From a virus, in the IMG/VR virus record IMGVR_UViG_3300032308_002578, positions 23,751 through 87,750 of that record: 64,000 nt of DNA, one strand, 5' to 3'. A program made the position numbers and the translations under genes. A model generated the notes under the pieces. That model worked only from the letters and a program-made list of their open reading frames with translations, was not told where the DNA came from and ran no database searches. Below, one piece after another: positions 36,537-44,388 of this stretch (within the stretch, counting starts at the first letter, position 1; every line of letters begins with the position of its first letter).

Positions 36537-37005
36537 CGAACCGGAGTTTGACGGCCGTATCGCTGCCACGCTTGAAATGCTGCGTGATGAGGCGATTTCA
36601 CTATTTGACCGTTTTGTTGCGCACCGTAGCGGCATGCCGCCGGCCGGCGCTGTAAACGCGACGCTAGAAGACAAACAGAAATTTCTTACGCTGGCCGAAA
36701 CTGAAAATATCGTTAAAGAACATGCTGTGATCACTGAAGACGCGTACGCCATCGGCGGTGACACGCCTGAAGAGGCTGCGCGGCAGATTCGAATCGTCAT
36801 GGCCGCGCTCATGCAACGCATTCTGTCTAACGTGCTGAATGCTGGTGCGGGACTTGAGTTGTTTGACGTTTCATTTGACGAGAAACGAAATGATTTTTGT
36901 TTTCAAGTCAGTGAAAAAGGGAAAAAGTTAAATGACCGTATCCAAAAGCAAATCGAAAACGGCGAAGAAGTCGATTACGATCTCGACGCGGATGAAGACA
37001 ATTAA
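36529..37005 (+). CDS. Hypothetical protein with GTG start
   Basis: A 158-residue helical protein starting at GTG 36529 behind AGGAGGTGGTCA; the stop of the previous gene overlaps. The C-terminus is acidic (DYDLDADEDN). It overlaps the next gene by 74 nt. Unknown. Confidence 0.5.
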   Translation: MTDEPEFDGRIAATLEMLRDEAISLFDRFVAHRSGMPPAGAVNATLEDKQKFLTLAETENIVKEHAVITEDAYAIGGDTPEEAARQIRIVMAALMQRILSNVLNAGAGLELFDVSFDEKRNDFCFQVSEKGKKLNDRIQKQIENGEEVDYDLDADEDN

Positions 37006-37309
37006 GTCTTATATTGCCGACTTCGAAAAATGCCGCACAAAGCATAAAAAGTACGGCGCCAGTGACACCGAGCCTGACACTGTATTTCAAATTCTTATTG
37101 ACCGCGCCAGCCGCGGTACGCAGCCAGAGGTTCCCCGCACACCCAGCGGCTGGGAACTGCTGCACGGTTCTGATCCCGGCTGCGGCAGAGCGGCAATGGC
37201 GCTACATCATGCGGCATGTAACGTTGTGGACGCGATTGAAGCCTGTCCTGTGCGGGAAATAAACGACCTGCGCGCTCTGGTGCGCGACTACTGCTGGAGG
37301 CTCGGATGA
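36932..37309 (+). CDS. Hypothetical protein
   Basis: A 125-residue protein; ATG 36932 follows AAAGGGAAAAAG. It starts with a basic Ser/Lys segment (SKSKSKTAKKS), then residues 40-125 contain Cys pairs and conserved-looking motifs (GWELLHGSDPGCGRAAMALHH). Overlaps the next gene by 4 nt. Unknown. Confidence 0.5.
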   Translation: MTVSKSKSKTAKKSITISTRMKTIKSYIADFEKCRTKHKKYGASDTEPDTVFQILIDRASRGTQPEVPRTPSGWELLHGSDPGCGRAAMALHHAACNVVDAIEACPVREINDLRALVRDYCWRLG

Positions 37310-37533
37310 TGGCGTTTCATGGAAAAGCCGGTGACCGCGTGCAGATGGTTTTCATGCCTAACGACCCCGAGCCTATTCCGGTTGGCACGACCGGCACCGT
37401 CGTTGGCGTTAACGATATGCCGTGGGGCCAAGATCGCATGACGCAGGTCATGGTCAAATGGGATAACGGCCGCAACCTGTCGTGCATCTGCCCGCCAGAC
37501 CATCTGGAAATCATTCCAGCCACGGCTGATTAG
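37306..37533 (+). CDS. DUF4314-like protein
   Basis: A 75-residue protein matching the DUF4314 pattern: GDRVQMVFMPNDPEPIPVGTTGTV, then VKWDNGRNLSCI and HLEII. It overlaps the upstream gene by 4 nt and ends 4 bases into the stop of the terminase gene (convergent). Role unknown. Confidence 0.7.
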   Translation: MMAFHGKAGDRVQMVFMPNDPEPIPVGTTGTVVGVNDMPWGQDRMTQVMVKWDNGRNLSCICPPDHLEIIPATAD

Positions 37534-40500
37534 TATTGGAAGTAGCCGCTGCCAATAGCGTCGTCGGCCCAGTCTTCGCCCGGTGTCTGGGCGGCAACGG
37601 CCCGTTCCGTTACGCGGCCAATGCCGGCTAACTGCGCGAAGTTGGGCCACGCGTCGTTAATGTGCCACGCGGCGGCACAGCCAATATTGACAGCCTGCGC
37701 GAAGTCATCGCTGAGCAGCGTATTTCGCGTGATTGTATAAATGTCGCCGCCCATACGAGACTCGGCTTTGTTTTCCACCAGCGCCAAGAAGTCGGCGATA
37801 AGTCCGGGCGAGTCTTGCGACGCCCAATCGTATTGGAAGAACCTGATCTGTTTTAACTTAATCGCCTGACAGGTGTAGAGCAACGACCGGGTCTTATCAA
37901 GACTGTAATGGGCCCGGTGATTAATCGGCGTCGGCGGCTTGTAAATCATCAAGTCCTGCGCGGCCGACCGGACAAGCCGCAGAGCCAGCACCCGGTCTAA
38001 ATTAAAGCCAGCCTGCACCATGACTGTTTCGCGGACCGTGCCGGCACCGGTGTAATCGTGCGCGACAAAATCGCAATTAAACGTGTTCGACCACTTCATG
38101 CACTCAATGGCTTCGGCCAGATGGTCGCCGCCGATCAGCAGGCGTTTCGACCAAATAACATCGATAGTGCCGTCCGGCCGAAAACCAAGTACGGCTACGA
38201 CAGTAAACGAGATACCCTCTTCGCCACCGCCGCCCCAGTCGATGGCCAGAATCCGATGTTTGTACTCCTGCAGGTGTTGGAAGCATTTTGGGTTAGGTTC
38301 TTTCTTGTTCTCCCAGTCGAGTAAACACGCCGCGCGCAGTTCTGTCTCGCTGATCAATTTCTGCCCGGCGTCAACAGACTCGCCCAAAACTTCGTTGTAG
38401 AACTGCGCCTGCGTCATGTTGCCGTAGCCTTCGCGCTTGAGCAGCAGCGTGTTCCATTTCTCGGGATCTGAGAAATGCAACGGCAGAATTAACTGCGGCA
38501 CGTGATATCCGGCGAACTGCCAGCGGCGATCAGGGTGCCTGTGCACCCAACGTCCGTGCCGCGGGCTGATAGGCTTGCGACATTTCGCGCAAATTGTGCC
38601 CGGATTCTTTTCACTAATGTGAATATTAAACGGGCCAATAATAGCGTCGAGGTCATGGTCGATAGATGGAATGTTCCAATACTTACAAGAGCGGCACGGG
38701 ATAAACCATTCAGCCTGCGATGAACGTTTGTATAACCCCTCTAACGGGTTATCTACGGATTTTGGCGTTCCTGTGAAATGGCTAATGGCATAGCGTGAAT
38801 AACTCATCGTCTCTTGAATGATTGGAATATGATCCGGGTCCATGTCTTGAATTTCGTCAAGCGCGATACGGTCAGCAGACACACCGCGGACACGATCTGC
38901 GTCGAGCAGCGCGAACGAGAACAGCATTAACGACTTGTTCTTAAAGCTGCGCTGCAATACAGAATTCTCAGTATCGCTCCCCGCCCACTGCGACTTGATG
39001 GGCGACTGATCAATGAATGGGCGCACGTAGTTGTTCGAGAATCTGCGGATCTGCTCGTACAACGGCGTAACGTACAGAGTCTTGAAAAACGGAATCGAGT
39101 TCGCCACCACGATGCCGTGCGCCGCGAGCGAGGTTGAATTGTGATTTACAATACCGTCGACGACGTAATTGTGCTCGCCGCTGACTTCGATGTCCCAGCA
39201 CGGCAGCACGCCCAGCGGCTCGATCTTTTCGATTTTGTCCCAAATAATATCCGGACTTGCGAGCCGCTCTAGTTCTGAAAGTTTTGGATGTTCGGGACAA
39301 TGTTCTCGAAAATGCTCAATGTACTTTTTGAGTTTGGCGCGGGTCAACGCGTGCTTGGGTTTTAGACGCAGACCGCCGCTCAAAAGAGATTTGCCGTTTT
39401 GCGCCCAGCGAATACTCTCGGCAATCTCGCTGATTAATTCGCGAACTTCCAGCGGCACGGTGTCGCGGTTGTTGTTTTCAACCGCTTCAGGCAGCACTAC
39501 AGGCGGTTTTCCCGGCACTTGGAATTCATCAAGAAAACGACGCCAGCCATCTCTTGTTTCGACGTGCACGATGTACGCATCGTTGCAGTGTACGCGTGCG
39601 CCGTTTTTATCGCGGTAACCAGTTGGTCGGACTTTGATTGTGGCCGGAATGCCGAACTTTAACAGCATCGCTTTGATATCAAACGCCAGATCTCGCGATA
39701 TAGTGCAATATGTGATCGCTGGCGCCCGCTGCTTGCCGCTAGCGGGGCGGATCATACCATCCGTTGCCCATAAGCGGCTCAAAAACAGCGCGGCGTCACC
39801 GCGCGACAGATCAAAAACCCAATCGGGCAGGCTTTTTTCTAACGCGTTTTTACCGTACAGCCTGTCTTCTTCCAGCCAGCCGCGAATCACACCGCCACGA
39901 CTCTTTGAGATGTCGATACGTACGGCATTCGTTTTGACTTTGCTGACAAACGTAGCGGGGCTACCCTGCACACGCGTGATTACCCCGTTCACCTCGTTTA
40001 TCACTTCAGCGCTGTCTGTTGTAATATTAATTGCGTTAGTCACGCATCCGTCACCGATAAGATACGCCGTGATGATGATGCGATCACGATCCACGCGTCG
40101 ATCGCCGAACGTGCCGCCTTTACGCACTGCGCAGACGCGGTCGCCAACCCGTAAGTTCGCACCGGTTGTCCAGCCGCTGACTTTGAGTAATGGATGCGTG
40201 TCGGCCAGTTCGATCACGGCACCCGTTCGCGTCGTAACTCGGTAGACGTGCTTTCCTGAGTGCCGCGCGGTGTCGAGAACGCGTACAACTTTCGTGCGGT
40301 ACTGGTTGTCGATACCGAGAACAAAGTCGCCAATTTTAAGCTCATCGCCCCGAATTCGCCGACCATTTGCTAGCAACACTTTGTGTGTTGAACAAATGAC
40401 CAGACTTTTTGATAATTGACGCCCTGTTTTCCACACCTGATTCTTGGGTGTTAAAACGCGGAAAAGGGGCGAAAAAGGGTAGTGATTATTTAGACTGTAC

Positions 40501-40727
40501 GGGCGTCCATTAAGATTCAATACAAGCGGCAAAATTGGTTCCAACGACGGGAACGCATACTTACTGGCTAACTCACGCAGTATCGCGGTTCGTTCTTTAA
40601 CGGACTCTGGATCTGACGTGTCGACAGACAGTAGTTCATTGACCAGTCCTTTGATTCCCGTGTTAGGAATTTCAAGGGCTGGTGATTCGTGCGGGCTACC
40701 ATCCCGCATTATTTCTTCTGGTGCCAT
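37530..40727 (-). CDS. terL: Terminase large subunit with intein
   Basis: A 1065-residue precursor. Residues 102-107 (GRQLSK) are the first half of the ATPase P-loop; the second half (STSLAAHG) starts at residue 531. Walker B IALDE is at 621-625, then TPKS at about 654, a CxxC/CxxC pair (678/681 and 713/716), and the nuclease acidic residues D830 (AIDWG), D891 and D1007-1008. The spliced enzyme would be about 642 residues. It is minus-strand among plus genes and divergent from a small plus gene (CATATG at 40725-40730). An upstream TTG (40787) and a downstream ATG (40709) are alternative starts; ribosome sites are weak at all of them. Confidence 0.85.
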   Translation of the reverse strand: MAPEEIMRDGSPHESPALEIPNTGIKGLVNELLSVDTSDPESVKERTAILRELASKYAFPSLEPILPLVLNLNGRPYSLNNHYPFSPLFRVLTPKNQVWKTGRQLSKSLVICSTHKVLLANGRRIRGDELKIGDFVLGIDNQYRTKVVRVLDTARHSGKHVYRVTTRTGAVIELADTHPLLKVSGWTTGANLRVGDRVCAVRKGGTFGDRRVDRDRIIITAYLIGDGCVTNAINITTDSAEVINEVNGVITRVQGSPATFVSKVKTNAVRIDISKSRGGVIRGWLEEDRLYGKNALEKSLPDWVFDLSRGDAALFLSRLWATDGMIRPASGKQRAPAITYCTISRDLAFDIKAMLLKFGIPATIKVRPTGYRDKNGARVHCNDAYIVHVETRDGWRRFLDEFQVPGKPPVVLPEAVENNNRDTVPLEVRELISEIAESIRWAQNGKSLLSGGLRLKPKHALTRAKLKKYIEHFREHCPEHPKLSELERLASPDIIWDKIEKIEPLGVLPCWDIEVSGEHNYVVDGIVNHNSTSLAAHGIVVANSIPFFKTLYVTPLYEQIRRFSNNYVRPFIDQSPIKSQWAGSDTENSVLQRSFKNKSLMLFSFALLDADRVRGVSADRIALDEIQDMDPDHIPIIQETMSYSRYAISHFTGTPKSVDNPLEGLYKRSSQAEWFIPCRSCKYWNIPSIDHDLDAIIGPFNIHISEKNPGTICAKCRKPISPRHGRWVHRHPDRRWQFAGYHVPQLILPLHFSDPEKWNTLLLKREGYGNMTQAQFYNEVLGESVDAGQKLISETELRAACLLDWENKKEPNPKCFQHLQEYKHRILAIDWGGGGEEGISFTVVAVLGFRPDGTIDVIWSKRLLIGGDHLAEAIECMKWSNTFNCDFVAHDYTGAGTVRETVMVQAGFNLDRVLALRLVRSAAQDLMIYKPPTPINHRAHYSLDKTRSLLYTCQAIKLKQIRFFQYDWASQDSPGLIADFLALVENKAESRMGGDIYTITRNTLLSDDFAQAVNIGCAAAWHINDAWPNFAQLAGIGRVTERAVAAQTPGEDWADDAIGSGYFQY
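39138..40406 (-). mobile_element. Intein with LAGLIDADG endonuclease in the terminase P-loop
   Basis: A 423-residue insert between the P-loop Lys and the following Ser. It starts with Ser (SLVICSTHKV), has block B ELADTHPLLKV near residue 70, LAGLIDADG-like motifs AYLIGDG (about 114-120) and LFLSRLWATDG (about 207-217), and ends CWDIEVSGEHNYVVDGIVNHN, Ser+1. Splicing restores GRQLSK-STSL. Ser rather than Cys as first residue is less common but splicing-competent in other inteins. Confidence 0.85.
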
Positions 40728-40919
40728 ATGGGTAAACGTGGTTTCAATCGTTCGTATCGACCCGGTCCTGATGACAACGAGTTGCAATGGCTCGAAGAGG
40801 GCATAAACATGCTCGTCCGGTTTGCCTTTTTCGGTATCGCCGGCATTCTACGCGGTACGTGCAAAATTGTCATCGGAATCATTTTGTTGCTGTACGGGGC
40901 CTGTACTCGACAGCGCTAA
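40728..40919 (+). CDS. Small membrane protein
   Basis: A 63-residue protein: a charged N-terminus (GKRGFNRSYRPGPDDNE), then a roughly 30-residue hydrophobic region (ILRGTCKIVIGIILLLYGA) that should be a membrane helix. The ATG directly abuts the minus start of terminase (CATATG). No signal for function. Confidence 0.45.
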   Translation: MGKRGFNRSYRPGPDDNELQWLEEGINMLVRFAFFGIAGILRGTCKIVIGIILLLYGACTRQR

Positions 40920-40991
40920 CGAACGATTACAGCGCGGGCGCGGGTATACTGAAGGGTGCCCCGCCCCGCGTTGTTTACACAGGAGCCCACT

Positions 40992-41219
40992 ATGGCGCAA
41001 GTCAGTCGAAGTGCAAGACTTTACCAAGAACGGCGGCAGCCTTCTTTTCCGAACGCCCCACGCGGTCCGGGATTGCAGGTTAATTTGTCAGACAACGCTG
41101 TGCACAATCTGACGCTCAGCCCGCCGTACCCAAATCCCAATTACTGTGCAAATGGGAATCCGGTTACCGATACAGGCCGAACGCAAGAATGGCCGTATGG
41201 CGACAAGTATGCTACATGA
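40992..41219 (+). CDS. Pro-rich small protein
   Basis: A 75-residue protein starting after CAGGAGCCCACT; the second half is Pro/Asn-rich (LTLSPPYPNPNYCANGN). An upstream frame opening at 40956 seems not used. It overlaps the next gene by 4 nt. Confidence 0.45.
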   Translation: MAQVSRSARLYQERRQPSFPNAPRGPGLQVNLSDNAVHNLTLSPPYPNPNYCANGNPVTDTGRTQEWPYGDKYAT

Positions 41220-41407
41220 ACACTCTTAACAACGCATTTGTTCTTTATTTCGGTTTATTTCTGCTTGCGGCGCTTGTCTGTGCTCCCGTCATGGGCAGCG
41301 GCGGAATTATCCCGGTGCTCGTGGCCGGTTATTTCATGCTGGTGTCTGTGAACGCCATTGGGCGTGGCGAAAGCCGCGGCAAGCACAACCGCAACAAGCG
41401 CAGGTGA
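41216..41407 (+). CDS. Two-helix membrane protein
   Basis: A 63-residue protein with two hydrophobic segments (YFGLFLLAALVCAPV and IPVLVAGYFMLVSVNAI) and a basic C-terminus (GKHNRNKRR), consistent with an inner-membrane protein. Position in the 41-42.9 kb cluster is its only other clue. Confidence 0.5.
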   Translation: MNTLNNAFVLYFGLFLLAALVCAPVMGSGGIIPVLVAGYFMLVSVNAIGRGESRGKHNRNKRR

Positions 41408-41410
41408 CAT

Positions 41411-41800
41411 ATGATTAGCGCACTAGATTTCGTGGCCGTAGTTTTTGCAGCCGGAGCCGTCATCGAAGTCTGGCACAAGGGCTCAATCTTTGACACAGCG
41501 CGGGCGTACACCCAAGCCGTGCAGGACATCACGCCGCCAGAGTCGCTAAAAGGGCGGCTGCTTGAATTGCTGAACTGCCCTTTTTGCAAGAGCTACCACG
41601 CGCCGATTTACCTGTTCTTCGCACTGTTGGCAGGAGACTGGTTCGGTGGTACGATTGCCGCGGTCGTTCGGGTGTTCGTCTACGGACTGGCTGCAACGCG
41701 GCTGGGCAATATCGTAGACGGTCTTCTGCCCGACCGCATGAGATATATTCCAGACCCATTTGGAGGATCGCATGGACACGGAACAGACGCCGGCAAATGA
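41411..41800 (+). CDS. DUF1360-like membrane protein
   Basis: A 129-residue protein with hydrophobic helices (VVFAAGAVIEVW; IYLFFALLAGDWFGG; VVRVFVYGLAATRLG), and LLNCPFCKSYHAP, equivalent to the LLTCPWC motif of DUF1360 proteins. Members are small membrane proteins common in phages and actinobacteria with unknown role. Overlaps the next gene by 29 nt. Confidence 0.55.
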   Translation: MISALDFVAVVFAAGAVIEVWHKGSIFDTARAYTQAVQDITPPESLKGRLLELLNCPFCKSYHAPIYLFFALLAGDWFGGTIAAVVRVFVYGLAATRLGNIVDGLLPDRMRYIPDPFGGSHGHGTDAGK

Positions 41801-42167
41801 AGAAGAGCCGCGCCTGCCCTTTGACGCCCAATTTGTTCAATTCGTTGAGGCGTTCTCTAAAAACATTCTGCAAAGCATTCCAGAACTCCACGGCATCGCG
41901 ATTGTGCCGCTGTGGAACAATCAGCCGGAAAATATGCCGCCCGGGCTTTTGCAGTTGCGTAATCCGCAACCGCCGTACCTGCCAAGCCTGACGCTGCTGC
42001 TCAAACGCTTGGCTGCCTTTAATGTCGAAGTCCAAAAAGACTTGTTTGGGCAGGTCAACGTGGTCGAGCAGTATTTAGGCGAACTCGACCGCCGCGTTAA
42101 AAGCCGCGTTGAGGAACTCAATCAATTAAACAAACACCCGGAACAAAATGAGCAATCTGCCCAGTGA
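41772..42167 (+). CDS. Hypothetical protein
   Basis: A 131-residue protein starting after TGGAGGATCGC. A Pro-rich segment (PPGLLQLRNPQPPYLPS) precedes a coiled helical C-terminus (VEQYLGELDRRVKSRVEEL). Overlaps the next gene by 20 nt. Unknown. Confidence 0.5.
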   Translation: MDTEQTPANEEEPRLPFDAQFVQFVEAFSKNILQSIPELHGIAIVPLWNNQPENMPPGLLQLRNPQPPYLPSLTLLLKRLAAFNVEVQKDLFGQVNVVEQYLGELDRRVKSRVEELNQLNKHPEQNEQSAQ

Positions 42168-42471
42168 TGACCTAACGGTAACCATTCCAGTTGCCGGCGA
42201 TAACCAGACCCTTGTCGATATCCTGCAGTCGCAGTACGGGCATCTGGACTCCGGCGAAGCGCGCGCAGCACTAGAGGCGCACTACCCTGACAGCGTCTGG
42301 AACGATCAAGAAATTGGCGGCGTTTTTGCCGTTTCCCATTTTGATCCGCCGTACATTCATGTCATCAGGCACGCCGATCGCCGCCGCGGCACGCTCATGT
42401 TTCTCGACGCTCCTCGGTTCTATTTCTCTTTTAACGCAGAAAGCGACGCTAATGGCACAGGAACGACATGA
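42148..42471 (+). CDS. Hypothetical protein
   Basis: A 107-residue protein with beta-strand character and a His/Arg segment (YIHVIRHADRRRG). Overlaps neighbours by 20 nt on both sides, so it is translated in a coupled cluster. Unknown. Confidence 0.45.
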   Translation: MSNLPSDDLTVTIPVAGDNQTLVDILQSQYGHLDSGEARAALEAHYPDSVWNDQEIGGVFAVSHFDPPYIHVIRHADRRRGTLMFLDAPRFYFSFNAESDANGTGTT

Positions 42472-42895
42472 GTACGACACCGGTGCGGTACGCAGCGCTG
42501 ATTGCGATCAGATCCGCTACGATTTGATCACACCCATCGGCCTGCGCGCGCTAGCCAAGACGTATGCCGAAGGGGCTGAAAAGTTTGGCGCATGTAATTG
42601 GGAAAACGGTATGCCCGTGACAGATCTGCTAAATCATGCGATTGCGCATATTTACAATTTTCTCGGCGGCGACCGAGCCGAGGATCACCTCGCCCACGCC
42701 GCGTGGAATGTACTGGGCGCAATTCATTCGCTGGAGAAATGGCCAGAGCTGAATAACGGCACGCTCCGCGGCGCGAATTGCTCCGCCCCGCCAATCGCAA
42801 CGCAAGGCGCGGCGGAAACAGTTCATAGCCTGACACCGATCTCGCCAGATATCGAGGCGCTTAAGGCTGCGCTAAGTTTGGCCAAGCTGAGCTAA
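42452..42895 (+). CDS. dATP/dGTP diphosphohydrolase N-terminal-like protein
   Basis: A 147-residue protein: GAVRSADCDQIRYDLITPIGL, LAKTYAEGAEKFGACNWENG, LLNHAIAHIYNFLGGDRAEDHLAHAAWN. This is the DUF5664/dATP-dGTP diphosphohydrolase N-terminal pattern, a MazG-related helical fold that hydrolyses purine deoxynucleotides. Conserved Asp/Glu/His in the DRAEDHLAHA segment could bind metal. The phage would use it to adjust the dNTP pool. The start overlaps the upstream gene by 20 nt. Confidence 0.7.
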   Translation: MAQERHEYDTGAVRSADCDQIRYDLITPIGLRALAKTYAEGAEKFGACNWENGMPVTDLLNHAIAHIYNFLGGDRAEDHLAHAAWNVLGAIHSLEKWPELNNGTLRGANCSAPPIATQGAAETVHSLTPISPDIEALKAALSLAKLS

Positions 42896-42915
42896 ATCCG
42901 GCCAAGTAGCCGGAT
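42896..42915. repeat. Short hairpin after the 42452 gene
   Basis: ATCCGGC and GCCGGAT pair around AAGTA immediately after the stop codon; the real terminator lies further downstream. Confidence 0.4.
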
Positions 42916-42941
42916 ATTTATCGCTAATTTCAATCGTTCAG

Positions 42942-42979
42942 GCCCCGGCAATAAAAAAAATTGCCGGGGTCTTGTTTTT
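42942..42979 (+). terminator. Rho-independent terminator
   Basis: CCCCGGCAAT (42943-42952) pairs with ATTGCCGGGG (42960-42969) across an A-rich loop, followed by TCTTGTTTTTC. Confidence 0.8.
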
Positions 42980-43053
42980 CGGTTTTGACAACGTATTGTG
43001 AACTTGTTCAGTGTGTGGAGTGGTTCCAACGCCGAACACGAAGGAGAAAAGCA

Positions 43054-43929
43054 ATGGCAAAAAAGGTAGAGACTGGCGAAATAGTCAGTCCTGCAAACTT
43101 GTGGGGTAAACCGCTTCCGCGCGCACCCGGCAAGCCTACAGCCACAACAGAAGAGGGAAAGGCCGCACGGATGTTGCCAGATAAAGACAAGATCGACTCG
43201 TATGTCGACGCGGAACTCGAAGAAGACGAGCCCACTGATGCTGAGCTTATTGACGAGGAATCCGCAGACGATGTGTACGACGAGGTTTCAACTGTCGAGG
43301 CTTCTGGCGACGACGACGAAGACGACGACGACGCCGACGAAGACGATGACGAGTTTGAAGCCGAGGACGGCGACGATGATGCCGCCGTCAGCGATGTTGC
43401 TGACGACAGCGATGTCGACTCCGCGGTGGACGTCGACGAAGTTCCTGTGAAGGCCAGTGCGGCTGACACACCAACAAAGGTAGTGAAGAAAATGGCAGAA
43501 AAGAAAAGCATCTCGGATTACGTCCGAGACGAAATTGCGTCTCGTAAGGCGTCTGGTGATTCCCTCCGCGGTGTTGACATCGTTAACGCGCTCGCCAAGC
43601 GCCGGATCACGGTCAGCCCCGCGCAGGTGTCGCAACTGCTGAAGAAGGCTGGCATCAGCCAGAAGGCGCGCGGCCCGCGTAAGGCCGTAGCGGCTACTGC
43701 CAGCGAAGAGCGGAGTCGTGCCGCCCTCAAGTCTGCCAAGGCCGAGCCAAAGGCGCAGCCGCGGCAGCAAGCCCCGAAGGTTCGTGCGACAGCGGCGACA
43801 ACCACGGAACTGCCGTGGAAGCAACTGAACGCCGCCAAGGCGTTCATTGCGGCGTGCGACGGCTCGTTTGAGTCGGCGGCTGACGCGCTGGCGATGTTCC
43901 GCAAGATTGAGACCGTCCTGCACAACTAA
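43054..43929 (+). CDS. Acidic protein with HTH-like C-terminal domain
   Basis: A 291-residue protein: residues 1-50 basic and Pro-rich, 53-129 extremely acidic (repeats of DDEDD), 152-203 a putative winged or sigma-type helix-turn-helix (GVDIVNALAKRRITVSPAQ), then a basic Ala/Lys/Arg region and a helical end. Starts after AAGGAGAAAAGC. Possibly a chromatin-like or transcription-associated protein; not recognised as a named family. It precedes the AAA+/VWA pair. Confidence 0.55.
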   Translation: MAKKVETGEIVSPANLWGKPLPRAPGKPTATTEEGKAARMLPDKDKIDSYVDAELEEDEPTDAELIDEESADDVYDEVSTVEASGDDDEDDDDADEDDDEFEAEDGDDDAAVSDVADDSDVDSAVDVDEVPVKASAADTPTKVVKKMAEKKSISDYVRDEIASRKASGDSLRGVDIVNALAKRRITVSPAQVSQLLKKAGISQKARGPRKAVAATASEERSRAALKSAKAEPKAQPRQQAPKVRATAATTTELPWKQLNAAKAFIAACDGSFESAADALAMFRKIETVLHN

Positions 43930-44085
43930 GCAGGCTCAAACCAACCCCGCTGCTGGCCGCGTGAGCGCAATCTCCGCGGCCAGCACGCGACGGCTGGCTA
44001 CGTCTTTTGCATCAGCTATGCTGGCTGGTGCCCCTTCCGCGGCCTCCTGCCGCGGCATTTCAGGTTCGGCGCCCAGCGCCACACC
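43930..44085. repeat. Intergenic inverted repeat
   Basis: GCTGGCCGCG (43952-43961) pairs with CGCGGCCAGC (43975-43984) around 13 nt. No T-run follows. It may act as a partial attenuator between the acidic HTH gene and the 44086 gene; the weak ribosome site upstream of 44086 supports regulation at the RNA level. Confidence 0.45.
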
Positions 44086-44388
44086 ATGTACACGCCCGAA
44101 GAACACGCTGCCGACAAAGAACGCATCCTAGAGGCCCTCGACGCAATTCTGAAACTGCGGGAGGAGTACAAGGACGTGATCGCGATTCCCGAGGTCATCA
44201 CGCTACATGACGTAACTGAGTATCGGATTGACGCGTATAACGGAGCCGCCCCGTTTAAGAACATGTTTGATAAAGCCGCGGCTATGTATGTTTTGAACTA
44301 TTTCAACGGCGTGGACTATGTCACGCCAGAGCATTTCGAACACACCGTTATTTGTGCCCTACAAGATTACAAAACAAGGAAAAAGTAA
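44086..44388 (+). CDS. Hypothetical protein upstream of the AAA+ gene
   Basis: A 100-residue helical protein with an acidic N-terminal half (EEHAADKERILEALDAILKLREEYKDV broadly) and a basic end (DYKTRKK). The start lacks a strong ribosome site. It abuts the AAA+ ATPase (stop 44388, ATG 44389), suggesting a coupled partner. Confidence 0.5.
   Translation: MYTPEEHAADKERILEALDAILKLREEYKDVIAIPEVITLHDVTEYRIDAYNGAAPFKNMFDKAAAMYVLNYFNGVDYVTPEHFEHTVICALQDYKTRKK

Noticed and set aside
42985-42990. TTGACA as a promoter before the acidic HTH gene
   Set aside because: No acceptable -10 element is found 16-18 nt downstream.
44016-44264. Minus frame near the 44086 gene
   Set aside because: Ser/Arg-rich and opposite a plus gene; no start signal.
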